Positions 34,005 to 41,879 of a stretch of DNA of 64,000 nt are shown here, one piece after another. Location of the stretch: assembly GCA_030841965.1 (NCBI GenBank), contig JAUUSJ010000003.1, positions 14,146 to 78,145 on the forward strand, written 5' to 3'. The number at the start of each line of letters is the position of its first letter. The stretch's first letter is position 1. The stretch is from Blautia sp. Its GTDB lineage: Bacteria; Bacillota; Clostridia; Lachnospirales; Lachnospiraceae. The notes beneath the pieces are model-generated. The model ran no database searches. It was not told the DNA's origin and was given only the letters and a program-made list of their open reading frames with translations. The position numbers were made by a program, and so were the translations under genes.

Positions 34005-35678
34005 ATGGGCATTTATTTGAACAGCCGAAGCGCATATAGTTTATTCCGCAGAGATTATGCGTCCACTTATTTTGTGGATAAGACGGATATACTTGCTGAA
34101 CTTGTGCCATTGGTAGAATTGGAAGGAAATGAGATTGAAGAATCTGGTCCTAGTCAGGGAAAGGGTCAAAAATATGTGGCAATTACCAGACCGCGCCGGT
34201 TTGGTAAGACGGTTATGGCAAATATGATTGCTTCCTATTTTGGAAAAGGTGTGGATAGTAGCAAGCTTTTCCAAAATTTGAAAGTTTCAAAGTATAACTG
34301 GTACGAGGGACATTTGAATAAGCACAATGTTATCCATATTATGTTTAATAAAATGCCGAAAGAATGCAAGTCCTATGACCAGTATATTGAGCGGTTTGAA
34401 AAAGGGATATTGACAGATTTGCGTAAAGCATATCCAGATGCGGAAATAGAAAAAGACGATGCTGTTTGGGATGCTCTGATGAAGGTTCATGAATACTGTG
34501 ATGGTGAGAAGTTTATTTTTGTACTGGATGAATGGGATTTCATTTTCCACAAGAGCTTTGTAACAGATGCAGATAAGGAAGCATACATAGACTTTCTCAG
34601 CAATTTGTTGAAGGATAATGCCTATGTGGAAATGGCATACATGACGGGGATCCTGCCAATTGCCAAGTATTCTAGTGGTTCGGAATTGAATATGTTTTTT
34701 GAGTATTCTATGGCTACTAAGGTAAAATACAGTGAATATTTCGGGTTTACCGATGAGGAAGTGGATGAGCTGTATCAGAGGTATCTGGAGATAGAGAAAG
34801 ACTCAGATATAACCCGTGAGGGGTTGGAACTGTGGTATGATGGATATCAGACAGCAGGTGGACAGAAACTGTATAACCCAAGGTCTGTAGTCGGTGCGTT
34901 GAGTGATAACCAGTTGGGTAGCTATTGGACGAGTTCAGGTCCTTATGATGAGATTTTCTATTATATAGGGGCAAATACGGATGCAGTTAAAGATGATATT
35001 GCTGCCATGGTAGCGGATAATCCGATTCCGGCCAGAGTACAGGAATATGCCGCCACATCAATGGAGCTGAAAACAAAGGATGAGATATTTTCTGCGATGG
35101 TAGTGTACGGTTTTCTGAATTTTAAAGATGGATATGTTTCCATTCCGAATAAAGAATTGATGGATAAATTTGCAGAAGTGGTACAGCGGGAGCCTTCTCT
35201 TGGAAATGTGTATAAGCTGACGAAGGAATCTGGAAGGATGCTGGTTGCGACAAAAGTCGGCGATACAAAGACGATGACGGAGCTGATGGAATATGCTCAC
35301 AATACACATAGCCCACTGCAAACATACAGCAATGAGGCGGAGCTGGCGTCAATTATCCGGTGGGTATATCTGAAAGCACTGGATTTCTATCGTATCGAAC
35401 GTGAAGATAAAGCGGGTGTTGGCTATGTTGATTTTATCTTTTATCCGTTTGTAAAAAATGACGACTGTATTATTATTGAATTGAAGGTGAATCACACGGC
35501 GGACGAAGCAATACAGCAGATTAAGAATCGTCAGTATGCGCTTCGTTTTGAAGGAAAATTTGGTGAGAATTCAGAGTATACGGGACGTATTCTTGCAGTT
35601 GGTATCGCCTATAGCAAGGAAGATGAGAATAAGCGGCATGAGTGCAAAGTAGAGGTATTGCGGGAGAAATTAAAGTAA
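34005..35678 (+). CDS. AAA-ATPase-like / PD-(D/E)XK protein, subfamily A copy 2
   Basis: A 557-residue paralogue of 7556, with the same length and the same start MGIYLNSRSAYSLF. The site TRPRRFGKT, Walker B KFIFVLDEWD and nuclease core GVGYVDFIFYP...IIIELKVN are all kept. Protein identity is very high by eye, especially in the last 250 residues, but codons differ at many third positions, so selection has kept the protein for some time. ATG 34005 lies ten bases after AAAGGAG; ATG 33996 is too close to it. It follows the duplicated membrane protein by about 50 bases and probably shares its transcript. Confidence 0.85.
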   Translation: MGIYLNSRSAYSLFRRDYASTYFVDKTDILAELVPLVELEGNEIEESGPSQGKGQKYVAITRPRRFGKTVMANMIASYFGKGVDSSKLFQNLKVSKYNWYEGHLNKHNVIHIMFNKMPKECKSYDQYIERFEKGILTDLRKAYPDAEIEKDDAVWDALMKVHEYCDGEKFIFVLDEWDFIFHKSFVTDADKEAYIDFLSNLLKDNAYVEMAYMTGILPIAKYSSGSELNMFFEYSMATKVKYSEYFGFTDEEVDELYQRYLEIEKDSDITREGLELWYDGYQTAGGQKLYNPRSVVGALSDNQLGSYWTSSGPYDEIFYYIGANTDAVKDDIAAMVADNPIPARVQEYAATSMELKTKDEIFSAMVVYGFLNFKDGYVSIPNKELMDKFAEVVQREPSLGNVYKLTKESGRMLVATKVGDTKTMTELMEYAHNTHSPLQTYSNEAELASIIRWVYLKALDFYRIEREDKAGVGYVDFIFYPFVKNDDCIIIELKVNHTADEAIQQIKNRQYALRFEGKFGENSEYTGRILAVGIAYSKEDENKRHECKVEVLREKLK

Positions 35679-35727
35679 GGCAGGTGAACACAGTTGGAAT
35701 TATACATTGATATTGGATGTATATCTA

Positions 35728-35920
35728 CATTGTTTAGAGGAACTACCTGAAAGATATAGATTAACGTAAAGAAATAAAAAATGCCTCAAGAAATAAGTTA
35801 ACTTGTTGTGCTAGATAAAAAATAAAGAAACTTCAACAAAATATGCTATTCTAAAGATAATGGTATGAACTTAACCACAGAGGGTAGTTTTCATAGACGC
35901 CTTTTTTTTGAAACGTTTAC
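35728..35920 (+). pseudogene. IS66 right-end remnant with transposase tail
   Basis: Codons from 35728 read LEELPERYRLT, a stop, RNKKCLKK and a final stop at 35794-35796. This is the same C-terminus as the minus-strand IS66 remnant at 2371. The end of the element is at 35920, where the minus strand reads GTAAACGTTTCAAAAAAAAG and then GCGTCTATGAAAACTACC, the usual end for this IS type. Only about 190 bases of the element survive, filling most of the gap between two AAA genes. Confidence 0.65.
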
Positions 35921-36012
35921 AGTTTTTCTTGCTATTCACTAGTCCTAGAAGTACAATAAAATAGGAATAATGTAAGAAGAAGTGTGTCAGCTAGGAAAGG
36001 AGAGGGAGCCAT

Positions 36013-37686
36013 ATGCTAAGAAAGAAACTGCCAGTTGGAATTGACGATTTTGAGAAACTTCGAAGAGAAGATTTCTACTATATAGATAAAACAGGCTTAA
36101 ACCGTGATTTGTTAAATAATTGGGGTGAGGTTAATCTGTTTACCCGTCCGCGCCGATTTGGCAAAACTCTGAACATGAGTATGCTGAAATGTTTTTTCGA
36201 GATTGGAACGGATAAGAAGTTGTTTGATGGCCTGGTAATAACACAGGATACAACGCTGTGCGAACAATACATGGGAAGGTATCCTGTTATATTTATTTCG
36301 CTAAAAGGTGTAGATGGTTTGAGTTTTGAAGAAGCGTATGGAGCTTTGCGTCAGATTTTACGCTCTGAAATGTATCGTTTGAAATTTTTAGTTGACAGTG
36401 ACAAAATTTTTGACAAAGAAAAAAATGCACTCAAACGGTTTCTGAATGAAGAAGAAACAAAAGAAGATGTGAGGGGAAGTCTTAAGATGTTGTCTTCATT
36501 GCTTTATCAGCACTACAGACAAAAAGTAATCCTGCTGATCGATGAGTATGATGTTCCACTGGATAAGGCATTCCAGCATGGCTATTATGAAGAAATGGTA
36601 TCGTTGATCCGTGGATTGTTTGGGCAGGTGTTGAAGACAAATGAATTTTTACAATTCGCAGTTTTGACTGGCTGTCTAAGAGTATCGAAAGAGAGCATTT
36701 TCACAGGGATGAATAATTTTAAAGTACTTTCTATTACAGACACTAGATTTGATGAGCATTTTGGTTTTACTGAAAAAGAAGTGACTCAGCTTCTGATAGA
36801 TTACCAATTAGAGAATCATTTCGCAGAAATAAAAGAGTGGTATGATGGATACCGCTTTGGGAATGAGAATATTTACTGTCCGTGGGATGTGATTAGCTAT
36901 GTGGATCACCTTTTGGCTGATCCTCAGGCAGAACCAGAAGCCTTTTGGATCAACACTAGTGGAAATGATTTGGTGAAGCGTTTCATTGACAAGGCGGATA
37001 AAACAACACAGAATGAAATTGAGCGTCTGATTGCGGGAGAGGTAATTGAAAAAGCGGTTCGTTTGGACCTGACGTATAATGAGCTGGACACTAGCATTGC
37101 CAATCTTTGGAGCGTACTCTTTACCACTGGTTATTTGACTCAGATGGGCAGGGCGGTAAACGGTATCTATAAGTTGGTGATTCCAAACCGAGAAGTGCGT
37201 GAAGTCTTTGTATTGCAAATACAGGAGTGGTTTACGGAGACAACTTTAGCGGATTCCACAAGGATTAATCGTTTCTGCGCTGCTTTTTTGTCAGAAGATG
37301 TATCGACTATCCAAGACATGCTGTATGACTATCTGTGGGATTCCATCAGTGTAAGGGATACAGCAGTTCAAATGAATAGGAAGGAGAACTTCTACCATGG
37401 TATGGTACTGGGATTGTTGCAAAGTCAGGGAAATTGGTTAATCCAGTCCAATGCAGAGACTGGGGAAGGTTACAGTGATATATCTGTAAGCACACCTAAA
37501 CGTATAGGAATTGTGATTGAACTGAAATACGCCAATGATGGAAACTTGGAAGCAGCTTGTACAGAAGCGTTAAAACAGATCGAGGAAAAGAAGTACACTG
37601 TCAGTTTGCAACGTCAGGGAATGAAGAAAGTCATTAAGTATGGTATAGCATTTTGGAAAAAAGAATGTAAGGTGGTTATGGCTTAA
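36013..37686 (+). CDS. AAA-ATPase-like / PD-(D/E)XK protein, subfamily B copy 2
   Basis: A 557-residue paralogue of 30208. It has TRPRRFGKT (44-52), KVILLIDEYDVP, WYDGYRFG and a C-terminal SVSTPKRIGIVIELKYAND nuclease strand with E-x-K. Bases 36175-36769 are identical to 30370-30964, while both sides differ at many third codon positions, a clear conversion or recombination tract. It lacks the ~20-residue insertion seen near residue 475 of copy 1. GGAAAGGAGAGGGAG precedes the ATG. It lies between an IS66 right end and an IS66 left end. Confidence 0.85.
   Translation: MLRKKLPVGIDDFEKLRREDFYYIDKTGLNRDLLNNWGEVNLFTRPRRFGKTLNMSMLKCFFEIGTDKKLFDGLVITQDTTLCEQYMGRYPVIFISLKGVDGLSFEEAYGALRQILRSEMYRLKFLVDSDKIFDKEKNALKRFLNEEETKEDVRGSLKMLSSLLYQHYRQKVILLIDEYDVPLDKAFQHGYYEEMVSLIRGLFGQVLKTNEFLQFAVLTGCLRVSKESIFTGMNNFKVLSITDTRFDEHFGFTEKEVTQLLIDYQLENHFAEIKEWYDGYRFGNENIYCPWDVISYVDHLLADPQAEPEAFWINTSGNDLVKRFIDKADKTTQNEIERLIAGEVIEKAVRLDLTYNELDTSIANLWSVLFTTGYLTQMGRAVNGIYKLVIPNREVREVFVLQIQEWFTETTLADSTRINRFCAAFLSEDVSTIQDMLYDYLWDSISVRDTAVQMNRKENFYHGMVLGLLQSQGNWLIQSNAETGEGYSDISVSTPKRIGIVIELKYANDGNLEAACTEALKQIEEKKYTVSLQRQGMKKVIKYGIAFWKKECKVVMA
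36175..36769 (+). repeat. 595-bp tract identical to 30370-30964
   Basis: Reading both copies side by side, I found no mismatch from ATGAGTATGCTG to GAGCATTTTGGTTTTA, while the sequences immediately before (GGCAAAACTCTGAAC versus GGAAAGACGTTAAAT) and after (ACTGAAAAAGAA versus ATGAAGAAGAA) differ. It covers the codons from just after Walker A past Walker B. Confidence 0.9.
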
Positions 37687-37710
37687 CGGAGGTGATGTGG
37701 TATAAAAAAG

Positions 37711-37745
37711 GTAAGCGCTTCAAAGGAGGATGTCTGGAATAACGT
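37711..37745 (+). repeat. IS66-type left end (copy 3), truncated
   Basis: GTAAGCGCTTCAAAGGAGGA then TGTCTGGAATAACG matches the first 35 bases of the ends at 24576 and 28689 and breaks off exactly where the kinase promoter TTGCAA begins. Confidence 0.65.
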
Positions 37746-37774
37746 TGCAAGTTTTATGGTACCATAAGTATAAT
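37745..37774 (+). promoter_or_regulatory. Kinase cassette promoter with palindromic spacer
   Basis: TTGCAA (37745-37750), an 18-base spacer and TATAAT (37769-37774) make a strong promoter. The spacer holds the perfect palindrome ATGGTACCAT (37756-37765), a plausible operator between -35 and -10. The two other copies of the palindrome in the window have eight extra bases in the spacer and CATAAT as -10. Confidence 0.6.
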
Positions 37775-37846
37775 GAATATATTAACTGTTTTGAAGAATA
37801 GACGTGTGATTTGAGGTTGAGGAGATTATCAAGGGGGATTGAGATT

Positions 37847-38749
37847 ATGGAGCAAAATAAAAGCAGCAAAGTTACACCATTGGCTTTAGGGAGTATACTA
37901 CATCAAAGATATGAAATAAAGAAGATGATTGTGAGAGGGGGAGATAGTATTATCTATTTGGCTCAAGATTATGTGCTGGAAAAAGATGTTATGATAAAAG
38001 AACTTTTTCCAGAAACTTATTGTTATCGTGAACCAAATGAATCAATGATTCGTTGTTACTCTACTGATTCTGAGCTTCAGTATCAACATTTTAAAAACCA
38101 TTTTTACGACCAAATCAAAACATTATCTTTACTTCAAGAAAGCCCGAATTTCACCAGAATATATGCTAAATTTAGCGAAAATAATACCTGTTATTACGCT
38201 ATGGAATTATTGGAAGGAATGACTTTAGAGGATCGGATAAGAGGACAAAAAAGGCGGTTATCAGAAGAGTTTATAATAAATGTTACTTTGGAAGTATTAA
38301 ATGCACTAGAGGTTATGCATGGAAAAGGTATTATTCATTGTGATATATGTAGTTCTAATATTTTTCTCACAAATACTGGAGGTATTAAGGTGATTGGTTT
38401 TGGTGCGGAAATTTTTGTATCGAATAATCAGGCGAGCAAAGGTAGCTCTGTTGTGGTTTTGCATTCAGCATATGCTCCATTAGAGCAATATCAATTTAGT
38501 CGGAAATCTAGTATGGGACCATGGTCAGATTTTTATGCATTAGGAGCTGCTATGTATGAAGCAGTTACTAGAAGAAGGGTAATTGAGTCTATAGATCGTA
38601 TTATCAAAGATAAATTAATTTCTCCACGGAAACTTAATAGACGATTGTCTCAAAAACTTGATAGAGTGATTATGAAAGCACTCGCATTGAGACCAGAGGA
38701 ACGCTTTCAAACAGCAGAAGAATTTAGAAATTGTCTGTTAGGCAGATGA
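37847..38749 (+). CDS. Protein kinase-like protein, probable pseudokinase
   Basis: A 300-residue Hanks-type kinase fold. There is a loose glycine loop (VRGGDSIIYLAQD), the ATP lysine in DVMIKELFPE (K51), and a catalytic loop reading GIIHCDICSSNIFL: the HxD aspartate (D166) and N171 are present, but the loop lysine is cysteine. The DFG motif reads IGFGAEIF, so the metal-binding aspartate is glycine (184). APLEQY and SDFYALGAAMYE are the usual C-lobe motifs. No membrane helix follows. Loss of the DFG aspartate makes normal catalysis unlikely. ATG 37847 has AAGGGGG upstream. The PP2C-like gene follows by about 150 bases, suggesting a signalling pair. Confidence 0.82.
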   Translation: MEQNKSSKVTPLALGSILHQRYEIKKMIVRGGDSIIYLAQDYVLEKDVMIKELFPETYCYREPNESMIRCYSTDSELQYQHFKNHFYDQIKTLSLLQESPNFTRIYAKFSENNTCYYAMELLEGMTLEDRIRGQKRRLSEEFIINVTLEVLNALEVMHGKGIIHCDICSSNIFLTNTGGIKVIGFGAEIFVSNNQASKGSSVVVLHSAYAPLEQYQFSRKSSMGPWSDFYALGAAMYEAVTRRRVIESIDRIIKDKLISPRKLNRRLSQKLDRVIMKALALRPEERFQTAEEFRNCLLGR

Positions 38750-38802
38750 TTTCTAAAATGATAGAAGTTTGAAATAAAAATATATACGATAATTTTTTAA
38801 GA

Positions 38803-38840
38803 GTGTGATACGATGAAAAACAGATAAATGGATGATTGAC
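38803..38840 (+). repeat. Third copy of the GATGAAAAACAGATAAAT leader
   Basis: AGTGTGATACGATGAAAAAC AGATAAATGGATGATT (two parts) repeats the leader found before both copies of the duplicated membrane protein (from about 29763 and 33566). Here no membrane-protein gene follows; the PP2C-like gene does. Confidence 0.6.
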
Positions 38841-38897
38841 TACGCTATCCTATTTAAAGTATAGTGGAATGATGAGCCAGAGAAAAGAGATGATTTT

Positions 38898-39719
38898 TTG
38901 AGAGTAATAGAGCATTTTTTATGTGGAAAAGAAAACAACCCAGATACTTGCGAGGATGGTCTAGTGATTGGCAAACATCTAATCGCAGTGATAGATGGTG
39001 TCACGTCAAAGGGAACTCGTTTATGGGACGGAAAAGCAAGTGGCTGTTATGCGAAAGATATTTTGGCAGAGTATTTACAGCAGGGGCAGGAGATAGAAAG
39101 ACAGAATGCCGTCTGGCTATTGACAAATCTTGACCGTATTTTGAGTGAAAAAGTTGAAGATAATGTAAAATCTGTACAATCTCTTCCATGCGAAGAATAC
39201 CCTAGAGCATCTATAATCATTTATAATGATATCTATAAAGAAATTTGGTCATACGGGGACTGCCAGTGTAGAATTAACGAGAGAGTTTATACACATTCAA
39301 AGAAAATAGATGAATTGAATGCGAAATTGCGTGCTTTTTATCTGGAATATCAAATTTTGCAGGGAGTGAGTAGAGAAGAGCTTGAGCAAAATGACTTAGG
39401 GAGAAAGGCGATTGAACAAAATTTGATGATGCAATTTGCATTTGAAAATAAACAGGGATATTTTGGTTATCCTGTTTTAAATGGAATGGGAATTGAGGAA
39501 TCTATGATAAGACGTTATCCTGTTGCGAGAGGAGATAGGGTCATATTGGCTAGCGATGGATATCCGGTTTTAAGAGAAAATTTAAATGAGTCTGAGAAAG
39601 AGTTGGATGATATTAGGAAAAATGACCCGATGTGTTTTCGATTATATCGTTCTACAAAGGGAATAAAAAAGGGAAATATAAGTTTTGACGATAGAGTTTT
39701 TTGCAGATTTGTTGTATGA
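38898..39719 (+). CDS. PP2C-like serine/threonine phosphatase
   Basis: A ~273-residue protein with PP2C (PPM) signatures: HLIAVIDGVTSKG near residue 28 (motif with the metal-binding Asp-Gly), SYGDCQCRIN near 115, GDRVILASDGYPVL near 215 (LASDG), and FDDRVFCRFVV at the end (DDx). It would remove phosphate from Ser/Thr residues using two metal ions. The TTG start at 38898 is the only in-frame start keeping the N-terminus; GAAAAGAGATG upstream is a weak site. About 50 bases around this start are repeated at 41623-41670. It pairs with the pseudokinase upstream and precedes an AAA gene. Confidence 0.78.
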   Translation: MRVIEHFLCGKENNPDTCEDGLVIGKHLIAVIDGVTSKGTRLWDGKASGCYAKDILAEYLQQGQEIERQNAVWLLTNLDRILSEKVEDNVKSVQSLPCEEYPRASIIIYNDIYKEIWSYGDCQCRINERVYTHSKKIDELNAKLRAFYLEYQILQGVSREELEQNDLGRKAIEQNLMMQFAFENKQGYFGYPVLNGMGIEESMIRRYPVARGDRVILASDGYPVLRENLNESEKELDDIRKNDPMCFRLYRSTKGIKKGNISFDDRVFCRFVV

Positions 39720-39735
39720 TGATGAATGTTTTTGA

Positions 39736-39767
39736 GAATTGCGGGAGCATATTATGCGGAGCAATTC
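39736..39767 (+). repeat. Hairpin repeat GAATTGC...GCAATTC
   Basis: GAATTGC (39736-39742) and GCAATTC (39761-39767) pair, with GCATA/TATGC inside. The same sequence with a few changes occurs on the minus strand at 52065-52094, including the following GGTATCA and AGGG. It is a small repeated palindrome. Confidence 0.6.
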
Positions 39768-39788
39768 GGTATCATAGGGTCAAAAGGT

Positions 39789-39841
39789 ATGGAGTAATCT
39801 TGTATATTTAGGGTGTTTTTGGGGAAAGGAGTGTGGATAGG
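39789..39841 (+). promoter_or_regulatory. Conserved leader of AAA gene (copy 3)
   Basis: CTTGTATATTTAGGGTGTTT then TTGGGGAAAGGAG matches the leaders at 30165 and 33963 although the AAA protein that follows is different from both. Confidence 0.55.
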
Positions 39842-41533
39842 ATGGCAAAAGTGAATCTGCCATATGGCATTGACAATTTTGCAAAGGTGAGGGAAAGCAA
39901 TTGCTATTATATTGATAAGACTGGATTTATTAAGGAGTTATTGAGTGAGACGTTTGATGTGAATTTAATTACCAGGCCGCGCCGTTTTGGAAAGACTCTT
40001 ACGATGAGTATGATTGCAGAGTTTTTTGATATCCGCAAGGATAGTAAGAAGCTATTTGAAGGGCTTGAAATTGCAAAGGACGCAGAATTTTGTTCGGAAT
40101 GGATGAACGAATGGCCAGTGTTATTCTTGACTCTGAAAGATGTGGATGGGGATAGTTTTGAAGATGCGTATGGTTTATTGAAACAGACAGTTGCAAAGCT
40201 ATGTATAGAGCATGATTATCTTTCTAATAGCGAAAAGATTACTCGAGCCGATAAGGAAACTTTTTCACTATTAGAATTTAAAAAAGGCAGTATCACAGAT
40301 ATTCAGTGTGCTCTGGACACGTTACTTCGTATGATGAAATCGCACTATGGAAAAGAAGTAATTTTGCTGATTGATGAATATGATGTTCCGCTCGCAAAAG
40401 CTAGTGACAATGGGTACTATAAAAATATGCTAAACATTATTAAAATATTGCTCGGCATGGCATGGAAGTCGAATCCCAATTTGAAGTTTGCTGTGGTAAC
40501 TGGATGTCTTCGGATTGCAAAGGAAAGTATTTTCACAGGAGCGAACAATTTTATTTCTAATTCGATATCAGGGGAAAGCTATCAGGACTATTTTGGTTTT
40601 AAAGAATCGGAAGTAAGAAAATTGCTGGAAGTGGCGGAATTACAGAGTGCTTTGCCTGAAATGAAAAAGTGGTATGACGGGTATATCTTTGGTGGAAAAG
40701 AAATCTATTGTCCATGGGATGTGATTAATCATGTAAGAGCTTTAATGAAGAAACCAACTGCGAAGCCTGGAAATTATTGGCTGGACACGAGCCACAACAA
40801 TATCATCCGGCGATTTATCGATAAGCCGCAGCTTAATGTGAACGATAAGTTTGAAATATTGCTGGCGGGCGGCGTAATTCAGGAGTCAATCCGGGAGGAT
40901 TTGACCTACGATATCGCTCATTCTACAGAGGATAATTTGTGGAGCATCCTTTACCTCACGGGCTATCTGACACAGGTTTTGCCCGAAGAATTGCCAGAGG
41001 AAATGAAACTAGAAGAGGGAAAAATGGCGCTACGTATTCCGAATGAAGAAGTGAAATCTGTGTTTGGCGACACAGTGAAAAAGTGGTTTGAAGAAAGAAT
41101 CGTTGCAAAAGACCGCACCGCCCTGTTTAAAGCATGGTGGGATGGTGAGCCAGAGAAATTGACGCAGGAGATCACGGATATCTTATTTGATACGATTAGT
41201 TATTTTGACTATAGGGAAGATTATTACCATGCGTTTGTCACGGGTATGTTCATAGGTGCGGGTTATGCAGTAAAATCTAATTACGAGCAGGGAACTGGTC
41301 GAGTGGATATTATTGTAAAGGAGCAGCGGCGCAGGCGGGCGCTTGTAATCGAGGCAAAATGGTCTGGACGGAAAGGAAAGAAGTATAGCCTGGAAAAAGA
41401 ATGCGCAAATGCACTAGAACAGATTGAGAGGGAGCAGTATAAGAAAAACCTTGAGCTTGAAGGATATAAGAAAGTACTATGTTATGGAGCAGCGTTCCTC
41501 GGAAAGACGTGTTTAATAAAGATGGCGGATTAA
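39842..41533 (+). CDS. AAA-ATPase-like / PD-(D/E)XK protein, subfamily C
   Basis: A 563-residue protein related to subfamily B but clearly distinct. It opens AKVNLPYGIDNFAKVRESNC YYIDKT (two parts), with nucleotide site TRPRRFGKTL (44-53), EVILLIDEYDVPLAKA near 180, and WYDGYIFGGKEIYCPWDV in the middle. The C-terminal nuclease GTGRVDIIVKEQRRRRALVI EAKW keeps D...E-x-K. ATG 39842 lies ten bases after AAAGGAG. It is the last gene of the cassette region and ends just before a strong terminator. No close copy lies in the window. Confidence 0.85.
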   Translation: MAKVNLPYGIDNFAKVRESNCYYIDKTGFIKELLSETFDVNLITRPRRFGKTLTMSMIAEFFDIRKDSKKLFEGLEIAKDAEFCSEWMNEWPVLFLTLKDVDGDSFEDAYGLLKQTVAKLCIEHDYLSNSEKITRADKETFSLLEFKKGSITDIQCALDTLLRMMKSHYGKEVILLIDEYDVPLAKASDNGYYKNMLNIIKILLGMAWKSNPNLKFAVVTGCLRIAKESIFTGANNFISNSISGESYQDYFGFKESEVRKLLEVAELQSALPEMKKWYDGYIFGGKEIYCPWDVINHVRALMKKPTAKPGNYWLDTSHNNIIRRFIDKPQLNVNDKFEILLAGGVIQESIREDLTYDIAHSTEDNLWSILYLTGYLTQVLPEELPEEMKLEEGKMALRIPNEEVKSVFGDTVKKWFEERIVAKDRTALFKAWWDGEPEKLTQEITDILFDTISYFDYREDYYHAFVTGMFIGAGYAVKSNYEQGTGRVDIIVKEQRRRRALVIEAKWSGRKGKKYSLEKECANALEQIEREQYKKNLELEGYKKVLCYGAAFLGKTCLIKMAD

Positions 41534-41544
41534 AAATGAATAGA

Positions 41545-41610
41545 ATGCCCTCTGGGAATTAGATATGCCAGTGAGAAACTGGATATTTGGTTTACAGGGG
41601 GTATTTTTTT
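41545..41610 (+). terminator. Rho-independent terminator after the last AAA gene
   Basis: ATGCCCTCTG (41545-41554) pairs with CAGGGGGTAT (41595-41604), ten pairs including two G-T, followed by seven T. The loop is about 40 bases and contains a smaller CCAGT-GAGA-AACTGG hairpin. Confidence 0.7.
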
Positions 41611-41622
41611 ATAGATACCTTA

Positions 41623-41690
41623 AGAGAAAAGAGATGAATTTTTGAGAGTAATAGAGTATTTTAAACTTTCCAATATAAAAAATACGATTA
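41623..41690 (+). pseudogene. PP2C-like gene 5' remnant
   Basis: GAGAAAAGAGATGAATTTTT GAGAGTAATAGAG (two parts) repeats the start region of the PP2C-like gene at 38898 with one or two changes and encodes MRVIEYF before diverging. It is a short leftover from another copy of the cassette. No other gene is visible between it and gmd. Confidence 0.6.
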
Positions 41691-41879
41691 ACTAAAAGTC
41701 AATATTGTGCAATAATAGTTCAAGATTAGGAATTTATATGAGCTGTAATTATCGCTAAAATGAACTTGTTTCTTGCTAAGATAGATTTTTACTTAGCAAA
41801 AAAAGAGAAATTTGGACTCGATGAGAAAATCAATTTTGTTAAGAGAATAAGTATAGAGTAGAAAGTGAGGAAATATAAA

